Assembly (NCBI RefSeq): GCF_000242895.2
Contig: NC_021171.1
Location: 1,522,001-1,586,000, forward strand
From: Bacillus sp. 1NLA3E
GTDB lineage: Bacteria > Bacillota > Bacilli > Bacillales > Cytobacillaceae
DNA: 64,000 nucleotides
Direction: 5' to 3'
Shown: piece after piece, positions 1 to 9,012 of the stretch
Position numbering within the stretch: position 1 is the first letter of the stretch
How the letters are laid out: the number at the start of each line of letters is the position of its first letter
The notes under the pieces: model-generated
The model's database searches: none
What the model was told of the DNA's origin: nothing
Seen by the model: the letters and a program-made list of their open reading frames with translations, nothing else
Position numbers and translations under genes: made by a program

Positions 1-36
1 TTAAAATAGGGGGATTCACAAAGGGGTATTAACATT

Positions 37-75
37 AGGGGAGCCGAAGCCTATCGGCTCCTCTATATTATTTTC
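37..75 (+). terminator. Rho-independent terminator of an upstream gene
   Basis: An 11-bp stem (37-47 with 54-64, one G-U pair) is followed by an AT-rich tail with TTTT. No gene precedes it in the window. In B. subtilis the gene upstream of sirA is tkt, so this may end transketolase transcription; that is inference from gene order. Confidence 0.7.
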
Positions 76-123
76 AAAGGTTAAAAAAGTTGAGTATTTC
101 TATTATTAAAATAAATATTCAAA

Positions 124-130
124 TTCGACA
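124..130 (-). promoter_or_regulatory. Spo0A box (0A box) upstream of sirA
   Basis: The minus strand reads TGTCGAA, the exact core of the Spo0A binding site. A weaker look-alike (TGTCTTA on the minus strand) lies near 159-165, close to where the -35 would be for the TATAAT at 184-189. In B. subtilis sirA is activated by Spo0A, so both sites fit the gene they precede. Confidence 0.6.
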
Positions 131-224
131 AAAATAGTGGTTGTTTTTGACACTGTAAGACAAACCTCCCATTGACTTTTTTCTATAATAAGTAAAAAGA
201 GATTGTTCAATAAGGGGGAGTATG

Positions 225-665
225 ATGAGATCCTATCATGTATATTTAATAGAAGATGAATTTGCCTCCCATTATTATGGAAGAGAACAGATGTTTTATC
301 AGTTATTTCTCGATAAAGAGCGTTCTCAGGGAGAATTAAAATCGATTATTGAGAAACAAATCCAATATATAACAAAACCGATTCCGAGTTTGCGGGTTCA
401 TAAGAATATAAATCAGAAGTTAAGTAAAAATAAGGATTTTCGCTTTGAGAACGGAGCATACTATATAGAAAGAAATGGTTTATTCAGTGCGGCAAGACTT
501 GAAATAACTGAGCGGTTTGCTAGAGTGGATTCGAAAGGAAACTTTGATTCGGAAACAATCTTTTTTGAAGCGCTTCGTCAGAGCGAGCCTTCTTTTCTGG
601 CAATTGACCTAAAGCATGATCGGTATGGCTGGCTTAATCCAATTAAAGAAAGAAAATTTGTCTAA
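225..665 (+). CDS. sirA: Sporulation inhibitor of replication SirA
   Basis: The 146-residue protein resembles SirA (YneE), which binds domain I of DnaA in sporulating cells and blocks new rounds of replication. Recognisable features are the N-terminal MRSYHVYLIEDEFA segment, the overall length, and yneF directly downstream as in B. subtilis. Two ATGs are adjacent (222 and 225). The second is better spaced from AAGGGGGAG at 212-220, so 225 was chosen. A Spo0A box lies about 95 bp upstream, matching known control of sirA. The protein is cytoplasmic, with no membrane segment or signal peptide. Confidence 0.88.
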   Translation: MRSYHVYLIEDEFASHYYGREQMFYQLFLDKERSQGELKSIIEKQIQYITKPIPSLRVHKNINQKLSKNKDFRFENGAYYIERNGLFSAARLEITERFARVDSKGNFDSETIFFEALRQSEPSFLAIDLKHDRYGWLNPIKERKFV

Positions 666-752
666 ATCGCACAAAAATCGGTGCAAATATTGTATAATTA
701 CGTTTGGTCTAGTACACTGTATGATAGACAACATGAAGGAGGAAGTTTATAT

Positions 753-965
753 ATGTGGCAACTTATTCTAGTTGGTATACTAGCACTAGTCGCTGGTGTA
801 GCTCTAGGATTTTTCATTGCTCGGAAATATATGATGAGCTATTTAAAGAAAAATCCGCCAATCAATGAACAAATGTTAAAAATGATGATGATGCAAATGG
901 GCATGAAACCATCGCAAAAGAAAATCAATCAAATGATGAACGCCATGAATAAACAATCAAAATAA
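753..965 (+). CDS. yneF: UPF0154 small membrane protein YneF
   Basis: This 70-residue protein has one N-terminal membrane helix (about residues 3-23, rich in L, V, A and G) and a charged, Met-rich tail with the motifs [10 protein letters not shown] and [11 protein letters not shown] typical of the UPF0154/YneF family. Function is unknown. The reading frame is open from 681, but the start at 753 follows AAGGAGGAAG with proper spacing, and the resulting length matches the family. It lies just after sirA, as in B. subtilis. Confidence 0.88.
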   Translation: MWQLILVGILALVAGVALGFFIARKYMMSYLKKNPPINEQMLKMMMMQMGMKPSQKKINQMMNAMNKQSK

Positions 966-971
966 TTGAGA

Positions 972-1008
972 CAAGCACTCCATTCATATGTGAGTGCTTT
1001 TTTCTTTA
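972..1008 (+). terminator. Terminator after yneF
   Basis: Inverted repeat AAGCACTC...GAGTGCTT with a short loop, followed directly by TTTTTTCTTT. Confidence 0.85.
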
Positions 1009-1036
1009 TTAGAAGCTCCATTTAAACAGTGCATAG

Positions 1037-1070
1037 AAAAAGACCAAATCCGAGGATATGGTCTTTTTTC
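1037..1070 (+). terminator. Second hairpin with U-tail
   Basis: AAAAAGACCA (1037-1046) pairs with TGGTCTTTTT (1059-1068). The A-run/T-run flanks make it usable on either strand. It forms a tandem terminator with the one after yneF. Confidence 0.65.
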
Positions 1071-1267
1071 ACATATATAGGTAATTTATTTTATTATTAG
1101 TGAACATTTTGTTACTAAATTGCCCGTTTTTTGATTTGATACACAAATGTAATATAACTATTACTTAAATGACAAAATTAGATGTTATACTTCTAAATGT
1201 GACAAAAAGAGATGAAAAGGCTATTATTTATGTTTTTTGTCTCATGTTTTTGGGGGCAACTAGATTA

Positions 1268-1286
1268 ATGTAAAGTTGTTTTACAT
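1268..1286. promoter_or_regulatory. Perfect 7-bp inverted repeat upstream of the cell-wall hydrolase
   Basis: ATGTAAA and TTTACAT arms flank the 5-nt spacer GTTGT, about 110 bp before the hydrolase start. The half-site resembles the WalR half-site TGTWAH, but WalR uses direct rather than inverted repeats, so the regulator is not assigned. Confidence 0.4.
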
Positions 1287-1396
1287 AGAATATTGTCAAA
1301 TTGTGCCGAGTATCTCGTTAATAATAGGCTAAATATTTTTAATTGATTACTAGAAATAGGCTTAGTAATTTGTCAAAAGAAAGCAGGGGAATCGAT

Positions 1397-2581
1397 TTGA
1401 AGAAAAAGATAACTGCACTTGGGACTATCGTTATTTTAGGCATCAGTAGTATAGCTTCTATACCAGCAGTAAAGGCTGAATCAAATCTGCAAAGTATTCA
1501 AGGACAACGTTCTGGTATTCAAGTAGGAATTACTCAAGCAAATGCAGAAATTTCACAAGTTCAAAATGAACTTGCAAGTTTAAATGAACAAATTAAAAGA
1601 GTTGACCAAGCAATTCAAGATAATAATAACATGATAGCTCAAACACAAGTAAAAATGGCTGCATCTCAAACTGAAGTTCAGCAGCTTAATGATGAAATAA
1701 CTGTTATTAAAGATAGAATTGAAAAACGTAATAATGTATTAAAAAAGCGTGCCCAATCTTTTCAAGAAAGTGGCGGCCAGGTAAGTTATTTTGATGTATT
1801 GCTTGGGGCTTCAAGCTTCAGTGACTTCGTTAATCGAATTGGGGCAGTTGCAACAATTGTCGAAGCTGACCAAGATCTAGTAAAACAGCATGAAGCAGAT
1901 AAACAGGAAATACAAGATAAGCAAGCTGCAGTCGAACAAAAGCTTGCTGAATATAAGAATATGATGACCGAATTTGAGGGTATGCAAGCGCAGATTAACG
2001 AACAAAAATCGCAAAATGATGCATTAAAAGCAGATCTTACAGCGAGAGAACAACAAAGTCTGTCTGAAAAATCAAGTCTTCAACAGCAAGATCAAACACT
2101 TGCATTACAACAATCACAACTGACACAGCCAGCAAGAAGCCAAACGACTAGTTCACCGGTATTCTCACCTGTTTCAGTTCCAGCGGGAAGTGGTTCAATA
2201 AATGATGTCATTAAGGCTGGATATAGATATATTGGAAATTCCGTTTATGTATTCGGTGGGGGAAGATCGGCATCAGATATTGCAAATGGTAGATTTGATT
2301 GTTCCGGCTTCGTACACTGGGCATTTTCACAAGCAGGTGTAAGTGTTGGTTCAAGCACAGATTCCCTCAAAAATGAAGGGTCTAGTGTTCCTGCAAGCCA
2401 AATGCGTCCTGGTGATCTTGTATTCTTTGATACTTACAAACAAGACGGTCATGTTGGAATTTATATTGGTGGCGGTAAATTTATTGGTTCACAAAGCTCT
2501 ACTGGCGTAGCCATTGCGGATATGTCTGGCGGATATTGGGGCCAAAATTTTAACGGGCGTGTTAAAAGAATCATGGATTAA
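1397..2581 (+). CDS. Secreted NlpC/P60 D,L-endopeptidase, CwlO-like
   Basis: Probably a cell-wall hydrolase that cuts the peptide stem of peptidoglycan (gamma-D-Glu to diamino acid bond), like CwlO (YvcE). The 394-residue product has a signal peptide ending near AVKA-ES, then about 200 residues of glutamine-rich coiled coil, a short Ser/Pro/Thr linker, and a C-terminal NlpC/P60 domain with the catalytic Cys in RFDCSGFVHWAF and the His in DGHVGIYIG. The frame is open from 1343, but the TTG at 1397 follows AGGGGA with good spacing and begins a proper signal peptide (MKKKITALG). A leader of more than 300 nt separates it from yneF. CwlO itself is somewhat longer, so this may be a paralogue. Confidence 0.85.
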   Translation: MKKKITALGTIVILGISSIASIPAVKAESNLQSIQGQRSGIQVGITQANAEISQVQNELASLNEQIKRVDQAIQDNNNMIAQTQVKMAASQTEVQQLNDEITVIKDRIEKRNNVLKKRAQSFQESGGQVSYFDVLLGASSFSDFVNRIGAVATIVEADQDLVKQHEADKQEIQDKQAAVEQKLAEYKNMMTEFEGMQAQINEQKSQNDALKADLTAREQQSLSEKSSLQQQDQTLALQQSQLTQPARSQTTSSPVFSPVSVPAGSGSINDVIKAGYRYIGNSVYVFGGGRSASDIANGRFDCSGFVHWAFSQAGVSVGSSTDSLKNEGSSVPASQMRPGDLVFFDTYKQDGHVGIYIGGGKFIGSQSSTGVAIADMSGGYWGQNFNGRVKRIMD

Positions 2582-2595
2582 TAGATAGAATAACA

Positions 2596-2635
2596 AATCG
2601 AGGCCAAATTAATTGGTCTCGATTCTTTTTTTTCT
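2596..2635 (+). terminator. Terminator after the hydrolase gene
   Basis: AATCGAGGCC pairs with GGTCTCGATT (one G-U pair), then a run of T. Confidence 0.88.
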
Positions 2636-2737
2636 CAAAGGATGGCTCGACTTATTATTTCTTTCGACTTTGCATTATTCACTAAACTGTTCTAGCATAA
2701 TATTATAGTAAATTTTTAAAGTGTCGGGGGACGTTCT

Positions 2738-4486
2738 ATGAAAGTGTTTCTTGATTTATCGTGGTTTTTTAAAAGAGAGAAGAAGGCCTACTTGATCGGG
2801 ATTCTCTTTCTCGCCATCGTGGCTTTACTTGAGTTAATCCCGCCGAAAGTAATTGGCATTATTGTGGATCATATTCAAAACCATTCACTATCTCCAGGTA
2901 TTTTATTGAAATGGATGTTCATTCTTATTTTCTCAGCGGGTGGTATGTACGTTCTTCGCTATTATTGGAGAATAGAGATCTTTGGTTCTGCGGTCAAACT
3001 CTCCATGCTGTTAAGAAAACAGCTTTACCACCATTTTACAAAAATGTCGCCATCCTTTTATCAAAAACGTCGGGTGGGCGATCTGATGGCACATGCAACG
3101 AACGATTTGCAGGCAATCCAAGAAACAGCCGGTCTGGGTGTTCTAACCTTGGTGGACTCACTAACAACAGGTGGATTTGTGATCGTAACGATGGCCACAA
3201 CGATCAGCTGGAAACTGACCTTAATTTCACTTATCCCCATGCCGCTTATGGCTGCCTTAACAAGCTGGTATGGAACTCATTTACATAAGCGCTTCCATAA
3301 AGCTCAGGAAGCCTTCTCCTCACTCAATGATAAAACACAAGAAAGCATTTCTGGAATTAAAGTGATTAAAACGTTTGGTCAGGAACAAGAGGACATTGCC
3401 GATTTTCGTCGCCAATCCGAGTATGTGGTCCTTAAAAATATCGCTGTTGCCAAGATCGATTCATTATATGACCCAACCATATCTATTATCGTAGGGATCT
3501 CCTTCTTTTTATCAATCAGTTTTGGTTCACTTTATGTTCTTTCGGGAACTTTATCGATTGGCCAACTGATTTCTTTTACCACCTATTTAGGCTTACTCAT
3601 ATGGCCGATGCTAGCCTTTGGTTGGCTGTTTAATATCGTCGAGCTGGGGAGGGCCTCCTATGATCGAGTGACGACTCTACTTGCGGAGTCAGTGGAAATA
3701 ACGGATGAAAAAGAAGCGTTTGATTCGATTCCTAGTGGAGACATTGAATACAAAATCACCCAATTTACCTACCCAAATGATGCGACCCCTGTCCTATCAG
3801 ATATTGCTTTTACGATAAAGCAAGGAGGTACACTTGGAATTGTTGGGAAAACTGGTTCTGGAAAAACAACCCTGTTAAAATTACTCCTCCGTGAGTTTGA
3901 TGGGAAAGATGTGAAGATTAACTTTGGTGGACAGCCGCTAACCCATTATAAAATCGACAGTCTACGAGCCGCAATTGGCTATGTTCCTCAAGATCATTTT
4001 CTTTTCTCAGCAACCATTGCTGAAAATATTGCCTTTGCAAATCCTGCCGCCAACAAATTTGAGATTTTTGAAGCTGCTAAAGTCGCCAGCATCCATGAAG
4101 ATATATTGCTTTTTCCTGATCAATATGAAACCATCGTCGGTGAAAGAGGGGTTTCACTATCGGGAGGACAAAAGCAAAGACTTTCGATTGCCAGGGCACT
4201 CTTTATCAATCCGGAAGTGTTAGTTCTTGACGATTCACTTTCCGCAGTGGACGCCAAGACCGAGGCAGCCATCCTTTCTTCTTTAAAAATAAATCGATTA
4301 GGCAAAACCACCTTGATTACAACACATCGATTAAGTGCGATTCAACATGCAGATTCCATTATCGTTCTAGACAAGGGTAACATCATTCAACGAGGTAGCC
4401 ATGATGAGTTAATGAAGCAAACTGGATGGTATCAGGAAATGTATATCCAACAGCAACTTGAAGACCTTGTGGAGCATGGAGGTTAA
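2738..4486 (+). CDS. ABC exporter half-transporter, degenerate NBD subunit (YheI/BmrC or MdlA type)
   Basis: A type IV ABC exporter subunit of 582 residues: six transmembrane helices in residues 1-310, then a nucleotide-binding domain with Walker A (GKTGSGKTT), signature SLSGGQKQR and Walker B LVLDDSLSAVD. The residue after the Walker B Asp is Asp instead of the catalytic Glu, so this is the non-catalytic half of an asymmetric pair. It lies 3 bp upstream of the second half-transporter. The pattern matches BmrC/BmrD of B. subtilis, a multidrug efflux pair; substrate is not known here. Confidence 0.88.
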   Translation: MKVFLDLSWFFKREKKAYLIGILFLAIVALLELIPPKVIGIIVDHIQNHSLSPGILLKWMFILIFSAGGMYVLRYYWRIEIFGSAVKLSMLLRKQLYHHFTKMSPSFYQKRRVGDLMAHATNDLQAIQETAGLGVLTLVDSLTTGGFVIVTMATTISWKLTLISLIPMPLMAALTSWYGTHLHKRFHKAQEAFSSLNDKTQESISGIKVIKTFGQEQEDIADFRRQSEYVVLKNIAVAKIDSLYDPTISIIVGISFFLSISFGSLYVLSGTLSIGQLISFTTYLGLLIWPMLAFGWLFNIVELGRASYDRVTTLLAESVEITDEKEAFDSIPSGDIEYKITQFTYPNDATPVLSDIAFTIKQGGTLGIVGKTGSGKTTLLKLLLREFDGKDVKINFGGQPLTHYKIDSLRAAIGYVPQDHFLFSATIAENIAFANPAANKFEIFEAAKVASIHEDILLFPDQYETIVGERGVSLSGGQKQRLSIARALFINPEVLVLDDSLSAVDAKTEAAILSSLKINRLGKTTLITTHRLSAIQHADSIIVLDKGNIIQRGSHDELMKQTGWYQEMYIQQQLEDLVEHGG

Positions 4487-4489
4487 GAG

Positions 4490-6232
4490 ATGGAAAATAA
4501 ACAGCAGAAACATGTATTATTGCGGTTATTAAGTTATACAAAGCCACATCGGCGTTTGATGCTCCTTGCCTTTTTCCTGTTGTTGCTGACGACAATTGGC
4601 GATGTCCTTGGTCCTCTTATTGTTAAAGTGTTTATAGATGATTACTTAACACCGAGAAAGTTAAGCTTTCAGCCGCTATTTGGATTGGGAGCGGCATACA
4701 TTTCTATCCAAATTGTCAACGTCCTAATTTCTTATTTTCAATTGATTAAATTCCAAGAAATTGCTTTAAAAATTATTCATCAGCTCAGGGTTGATTTATT
4801 TGCGAAGGTGCAAGAGCTAGGTCTTCGTTATTTTGATAAAACACCGGCAGGCAGTATTGTGTCTCGAGTCACAAACGATACGGAAGCCATTAAAGACATG
4901 TTTGTTACCGTTTTGGGGACCTTTGTTCAAAGTGGATTTTTGATGATCGGTATTTTTGTGGCGATGTTCAGCTTAAATGTAAAGTTAGCGATCTTTTGCT
5001 TGGCCATCTTTCCGCTCATTTTTTTGATCATTTATCTGTATCGAAAATTTAGCTCACTCATTTATCATGACATGCGGGAAAGATTGAGCCAGTTAAATGC
5101 CAAGCTAAGTGAATCCTTACAAGGAATGGCGATTATTCAAATGTTTCGCCAAGAGAAACGGCAAAGAGAGGAGTTTGCCAGTATTAATCGGAAGCATTTT
5201 CTGGCAGGTATGAAAAATATCAAAATCGAAGGCTTGTTGTTAAGACCAGCAATCGATTTGGTTTATGTCATGGCCCTTATAATCGTTCTCAGTTATTTTG
5301 GGATTAGCTCTTTTAACAGCCCAATTGAGGTTGGGGTACTATACGCTTTTATCAATTACTTAGACCGCTTTTTTGAACCAGTCAATAATATGATGATGCG
5401 TTTGTCATTGTTCCAACAGGCAATCGTCGCTGGGGCGAGAGTTTTCAAGCTTTTAGATGAAACCGAAATAAATCCTTACCAAGCAGACAAAGGAAATAAG
5501 GTAAAAAATGGCGAGATTGAGTTTCGTGATGTGAGTTTTTCCTATGATGGGAAGCAGGATGTGTTGAAAAACATTTCCTTTACCGCTAAACCGGGCGAAA
5601 CGGTTGCTTTAGTTGGACACACAGGAAGCGGCAAAAGCTCGATCATTAATTTGTTAATACGCTTTTATGAGTTTGATAGAGGGGAAATTGTTCTTGATGG
5701 AGTGTCAATCAAGGAATATTCCAAAGATGAGTTACGGAGAAACATGGGACTCGTTCTCCAAGATCCGTTTTTGTTCTTTGGAACTGTGAGGGACAATATT
5801 CGCCTTCATCACAATGAAATTACGGATGAAAGAGTAATCGAAGCGGCAAAATTTGTTCAAGCAGACACCTTTATTGAAAAACTAGAAAATGGGTACGAGG
5901 ATAAGGTGGTCGAACGAGGAGCAACCTTATCAAGTGGGCAAAGACAACTGATCGCGTTTGCCCGAACGATTGTCACTAACCCTAAAATCCTCATTCTTGA
6001 TGAAGCAACAGCTAACATTGATACTGAAACCGAAGAGGCCATTCAAGCAGCACTTGAGAAAATGAAAAAGGGAAGAACCACGATTGCGATCGCCCATCGC
6101 CTTTCTACCATTCAGGATGCTAACCAGATCCTGGTTCTCCATCATGGCGAAATAGTTGAGCAAGGAACACATCAGGAGCTGTTAGCCCGAAAAGGTCTTT
6201 ACCATAAAATGTTTTTGCTCCAAAATGGGTAA
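4490..6232 (+). CDS. ABC exporter half-transporter, catalytic subunit (YheH/BmrD or MdlB type)
   Basis: Partner of the preceding subunit. The 580 residues comprise six membrane helices, then an NBD with Walker A (GHTGSGKSS), signature TLSSGQRQL and canonical Walker B LILDEATANID carrying the catalytic Glu. B. subtilis YheH is longer (about 670), so this copy lacks that extra segment and is closer in size to MdlB. It is expected to act in the cytoplasmic membrane as a heterodimer, hydrolysing ATP mainly at one site. A terminator follows at 6277. Confidence 0.88.
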   Translation: MENKQQKHVLLRLLSYTKPHRRLMLLAFFLLLLTTIGDVLGPLIVKVFIDDYLTPRKLSFQPLFGLGAAYISIQIVNVLISYFQLIKFQEIALKIIHQLRVDLFAKVQELGLRYFDKTPAGSIVSRVTNDTEAIKDMFVTVLGTFVQSGFLMIGIFVAMFSLNVKLAIFCLAIFPLIFLIIYLYRKFSSLIYHDMRERLSQLNAKLSESLQGMAIIQMFRQEKRQREEFASINRKHFLAGMKNIKIEGLLLRPAIDLVYVMALIIVLSYFGISSFNSPIEVGVLYAFINYLDRFFEPVNNMMMRLSLFQQAIVAGARVFKLLDETEINPYQADKGNKVKNGEIEFRDVSFSYDGKQDVLKNISFTAKPGETVALVGHTGSGKSSIINLLIRFYEFDRGEIVLDGVSIKEYSKDELRRNMGLVLQDPFLFFGTVRDNIRLHHNEITDERVIEAAKFVQADTFIEKLENGYEDKVVERGATLSSGQRQLIAFARTIVTNPKILILDEATANIDTETEEAIQAALEKMKKGRTTIAIAHRLSTIQDANQILVLHHGEIVEQGTHQELLARKGLYHKMFLLQNG

Positions 6233-6276
6233 ATCGTACTGCTTTCATTAATGGAATAGACACCATAAAACAAAAA

Positions 6277-6312
6277 AACAGGTTGGGATCAAACGGCCCA
6301 ATCTGTTTATTA
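6277..6312. terminator. Bidirectional terminator between the ABC pair and a Spo0E-like gene
   Basis: AACAGGTTGGG (6277-6287) pairs with CCCAATCTGTT (6297-6307) with one G-U pair. There is an A-run before and T-rich sequence after, so it can serve both converging genes. Confidence 0.75.
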
Positions 6313-6313
6313 A

Positions 6314-6478
6314 TTAGTTGATTTTTTTTATATATTTTTTGTGATAATTATTTAATAATTCGTCCAGTTCTTGACTATGACGGACGGCTGCGGGAGAAGT
6401 CATTCCTTTATCGGAAACGACATGGATCAATTCAGCCCGTTTCTTTTCGATTAACAAAAGCAACTCATGTTTTAACAC
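6314..6478 (-). CDS. Spo0E-family aspartyl-phosphate phosphatase (small)
   Basis: A 54-residue protein with the Spo0E family pattern: an amphipathic helix LLLLIEKKRAEL, a turn, and the motif SQELDELLNNYHK (consensus SQxLDxLL). These proteins dephosphorylate Spo0A~P and delay sporulation. The GTG at 6478 was chosen because AAGGG lies about 10 nt upstream and it gives the usual family length; an in-frame ATG at 6496 is an alternative. Its partner in this window is the Spo0A-linked sirA, though no shared control is visible. Confidence 0.75.
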   Translation of the reverse strand: MLKHELLLLIEKKRAELIHVVSDKGMTSPAAVRHSQELDELLNNYHKKYIKKIN

Positions 6479-6680
6479 TGTAGTAATTCCCTTCATTCGA
6501 AAATAATTACAAATATAGCAATAAAATATGTATGAATCGTTAAGGTTTGTAAAATAATTCACAATAAAAATAACGTACTTTCATAGTATAGCCTCATTTG
6601 CTGCAAATTCAAAGACAATTTTAACAAAAAAATACATTAAATTTACATTATCTAAATATTTACATAAAATAAATACCGTA

Positions 6681-6709
6681 CGTACAGTAAAAACGCATTT
6701 TACTGTACG
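6681..6709. promoter_or_regulatory. Perfect 12-bp inverted repeat between spo0E-like gene and ccdA
   Basis: CGTACAGTAAAA (6681-6692) and TTTTACTGTACG (6698-6709) flank a 5-nt spacer. No T-run follows it on the plus strand. It lies about 95 bp upstream of ccdA and upstream of the divergent gene, so it is a candidate operator. Confidence 0.5.
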
Positions 6710-6802
6710 ATCATGAATTGTTCACAGCTTCTTCAGTATCATTTGGATCAAACTTTTGTTAGAATGATTTAGAAACAATTGTAAAGTAAGGGATGTGTAC
6801 CA

Positions 6803-7510
6803 ATGTCAGATGTAAATATTTTTGTAGCACTCGGTGCCGGGTTTTTAAGCTTTATTTCACCTTGTTGTTTACCATTATATCCAGCCTTTCTATCCTATAT
6901 AACTGGAATGTCAGTTGGCGAAATAAAAAGTGAAAATGCGATGCTGCAAAAACGCAGTTTACTACATACATTATTTTTTCTTGTTGGGTTTTCGATTATC
7001 TTTTTAGCAATAGGTTTTGGTACCTCTTTTATCGGACGATTTTTCATCCAGTATCAAGATCTCATTCGGCAAATAGGTGCCATCTTTATTGTTGGATTTG
7101 GTTTGGTCATAGTTGGTATATTCCAACCTGAATTTTTAATGAAGGAACGTAGATTTGAGTTAAAAAACCGCCCATCTGGTTTTGCTGGCTCAATTTTAAT
7201 CGGGATGGCGTTTGCAGCTGGATGGACACCGTGTACTGGACCTATTCTTGTATCGGTCATAGCCTTAGCGGCATCAAACCCTGGATCAGGACTAGCATAT
7301 ATGATTGCTTATATTTTAGGGTTTGCCATTCCATTTTTCATCCTTTCCTTTTTTATTGGCAAAATGCAATGGATCCGCAAACACAATCTTATCATCATGA
7401 AAATTGGCGGCTATATTATGATTGCAATGGGAGTCATTTTGTTTTTTGACTGGATGACAAAAATAATTATTTTCTTGTCTGATTTGTTTGGTGGTTTTGT
7501 TGGCTTTTAA
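6803..7510 (+). CDS. ccdA: Cytochrome c biogenesis protein CcdA
   Basis: A thiol-disulfide transmembrane transporter that moves reducing power across the membrane for cytochrome c maturation and spore envelope assembly. The 235-residue protein has six membrane helices. The conserved cysteines are visible in [13 protein letters not shown] (helix 1) and WTPCTGP (helix 4). It starts at an ATG after AAGGGA. Downstream are yneI and ccdC as in B. subtilis, although a GC-rich repeat has been inserted between ccdA and yneI. Confidence 0.92.
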   Translation: MSDVNIFVALGAGFLSFISPCCLPLYPAFLSYITGMSVGEIKSENAMLQKRSLLHTLFFLVGFSIIFLAIGFGTSFIGRFFIQYQDLIRQIGAIFIVGFGLVIVGIFQPEFLMKERRFELKNRPSGFAGSILIGMAFAAGWTPCTGPILVSVIALAASNPGSGLAYMIAYILGFAIPFFILSFFIGKMQWIRKHNLIIMKIGGYIMIAMGVILFFDWMTKIIIFLSDLFGGFVGF

Positions 7511-7516
7511 CAAATA

Positions 7517-7684
7517 AGCACTGTTAAACAAGAATGTTGATTTTCGTTCCAGGCACTCGCTTTCTGCGGGGCGGGCGGTGAGCCTCCTCGGCGCTTAAGC
7601 GCCTGTGGGGTCTCACCTGTCCCGCTGCTCCCGCAGGAGTCTTTGCGCCTTCCACTCCAATCAACATTGAGCTTTAACTCAGCC
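7517..7684. repeat. GC-rich palindromic repeat with TIR-like ends, copy A
   Basis: About 168 bp. The ends are inverted repeats (left ...GTTAAACAAGAATGTTGAT; right ATCAACATTGAGCTTTAAC...), and the core is strongly GC-rich and palindromic (GGCGCTTAAGCGCC). The same core recurs at 8774, 36161 and 49697, with a deletion derivative at 34610. It resembles a MITE or REP-like element. It separates ccdA from yneI. Confidence 0.75.
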
Positions 7685-7761
7685 AACAAATAAGATTTTG
7701 GAATTGGAATCCAAGCGACCTCATCTTATCTTCCATTGAGTCGATCGCAGGAGGGGACTAT

Positions 7762-8121
7762 ATGGCAAGAATTCTGATTGTAGATGATGCAAAATTTATG
7801 AGAATGCTGTTAACGGATATTATTAATAAATCAGATCACGAGGTCGCCGGCGAAGCGGAAAACGGCAGAGATGCCGTTCAATTATATAGTCAAATAAAAC
7901 CTGATTTAGTGACGATGGATATTACCATGCCTGACATGGGCGGGGTTGAAGCAGTGAGGGAGATTAAACAGGAGTTCCCAGATTGCAAAATCATCATGTG
8001 CTCAGCAATGGGTCAACAGAAAATGGTAGTGAAAGCGATTGAAGCCGGAGCGAAGGATTTTATCGTTAAACCCTTTGATGAAACTCGGGTTATTGATACG
8101 ATTAATCGGGTAATAAATTAA
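7762..8121 (+). CDS. yneI: CheY-like single-domain response regulator YneI
   Basis: A 119-residue receiver domain without an output domain. Visible are the acidic pair (VDDAKF), the phospho-acceptor Asp in LVTMDITMPDM, the Ser/Thr site in MCSAMGQ, and the Lys in FIVKPF. Its place between ccdA and ccdC matches B. subtilis yneI (CcdB). No role in cytochrome maturation has been firmly established for it. The ATG follows AGGAGGGG. Confidence 0.87.
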   Translation: MARILIVDDAKFMRMLLTDIINKSDHEVAGEAENGRDAVQLYSQIKPDLVTMDITMPDMGGVEAVREIKQEFPDCKIIMCSAMGQQKMVVKAIEAGAKDFIVKPFDETRVIDTINRVIN

Positions 8122-8235
8122 TAAATAGCGATTTAAGAATAATCTTAAATGGCTTCTTTTAACAAATCAAATTGATTTCTTTTTTGTGTGATTTGTATAT
8201 AATTATACTGTAAATCTTTTAGATGGGATGATCTT

Positions 8236-8721
8236 ATGAATGCGGTAGTTATTTCTTCCATTGGAGCGGCCTTTATGGCTATCATGGTGATGGTTGTCAG
8301 ATTGAAAGCAGCAAAAAAACCAGCATCAGCGAAAAAAATTATCTTACCTCCGGTGTTTATGAGCTCCGGTGCGTTAATGTTTTTGTTCCCAATGTTCCAC
8401 GTTTCTTTTGCAGAGGTTATTGAGGCGGCCTTAGTTGGGATGGTCTTTTCAATTTTCTTAATCAAAACGTCAACTTTTGAAATTCGAGAGAATGATATTT
8501 ATTTAAAGCGATCTAAAGCGTTTGTGTTTATACTAATTGGTCTTCTAGTTATCCGGATCATTATGAAGTCTTTCTTAAGCTCTTCCATTGATGTGGGCGA
8601 ACTGAGTGGAATGTTTTGGATCCTAGCGTTTGGCATGATTGTCCCATGGCGTATCGCGATGTATGTCAATTATCGTAAGCTGCACCTGCAGTTACACAGT
8701 ATCAAACCGGAATCAATCTAA
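8236..8721 (+). CDS. ccdC: CcdC (YneJ) family membrane protein
   Basis: A 161-residue protein with four to five predicted membrane helices. It matches the CcdC/YneJ family by length, by the N-terminal helix with a following KAAKKPASAKKIILPP stretch, and by position after yneI. It is not needed for cytochrome c synthesis in B. subtilis; function unknown. The ATG follows GATGGGATGATC. A strong terminator follows the stop codon. Confidence 0.82.
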   Translation: MNAVVISSIGAAFMAIMVMVVRLKAAKKPASAKKIILPPVFMSSGALMFLFPMFHVSFAEVIEAALVGMVFSIFLIKTSTFEIRENDIYLKRSKAFVFILIGLLVIRIIMKSFLSSSIDVGELSGMFWILAFGMIVPWRIAMYVNYRKLHLQLHSIKPESI

Positions 8722-8722
8722 T

Positions 8723-8758
8723 GCAAAGCTCCGAATTTATATGATTCGGGGCTTTGTT
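8723..8758 (+). terminator. Terminator after ccdC
   Basis: CAAAGCTCCGAAT pairs with ATTCGGGGCTTTG around a 7-nt loop, followed by TTGTTTCTT. Confidence 0.75.
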
Positions 8759-8773
8759 GTTTCTTATAATAAT

Positions 8774-8925
8774 GGAGTTAAATTAGAATGTTGATTTCCA
8801 CTCCAGGTGCTCGCTTTCCGCGGGGCGGGCGGTGAGCCTCCTCGGCGCTTAAGCGCCTGTGGGGTCTCACCTGTCCCGCTGCTCCCGCAGGAGTCGAGCA
8901 CCTTCCGCTCCAATCAACATTGTGC
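8774..8925. repeat. GC-rich palindromic repeat, copy B
   Basis: Nearly identical in its core to copy A about 1.26 kb earlier, in the same orientation, with TIR-like ends (AGAATGTTGATT and AATCAACATTGTGC). Confidence 0.75.
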
Positions 8926-8971
8926 AAAAAATCAACAATGAGCTTTTACAAATCCTAAATAATAGCATAAC

Positions 8972-9003
8972 AAAACTCCCTACCACTTTGACAGGGAGTT
9001 TTG
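8972..9003. terminator. Terminator downstream of yneK
   Basis: AAAACTCCCT (8972-8981) pairs with AGGGAGTTTT (8993-9002). It can end yneK transcription coming from the right. Confidence 0.75.
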
Positions 9004-9012
9004 TTAATCTTT

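Noticed and set aside
1268-1286. WalR site before the cell-wall hydrolase
   Set aside because: WalR uses two direct half-sites; here the halves are inverted, so only a generic operator is reported.
7517-8925. GC-rich repeats considered as a CRISPR array
   Set aside because: There are only two copies, 1.26 kb apart with a gene pair between them, and no short spacers; no CRISPR array was seen in the window.
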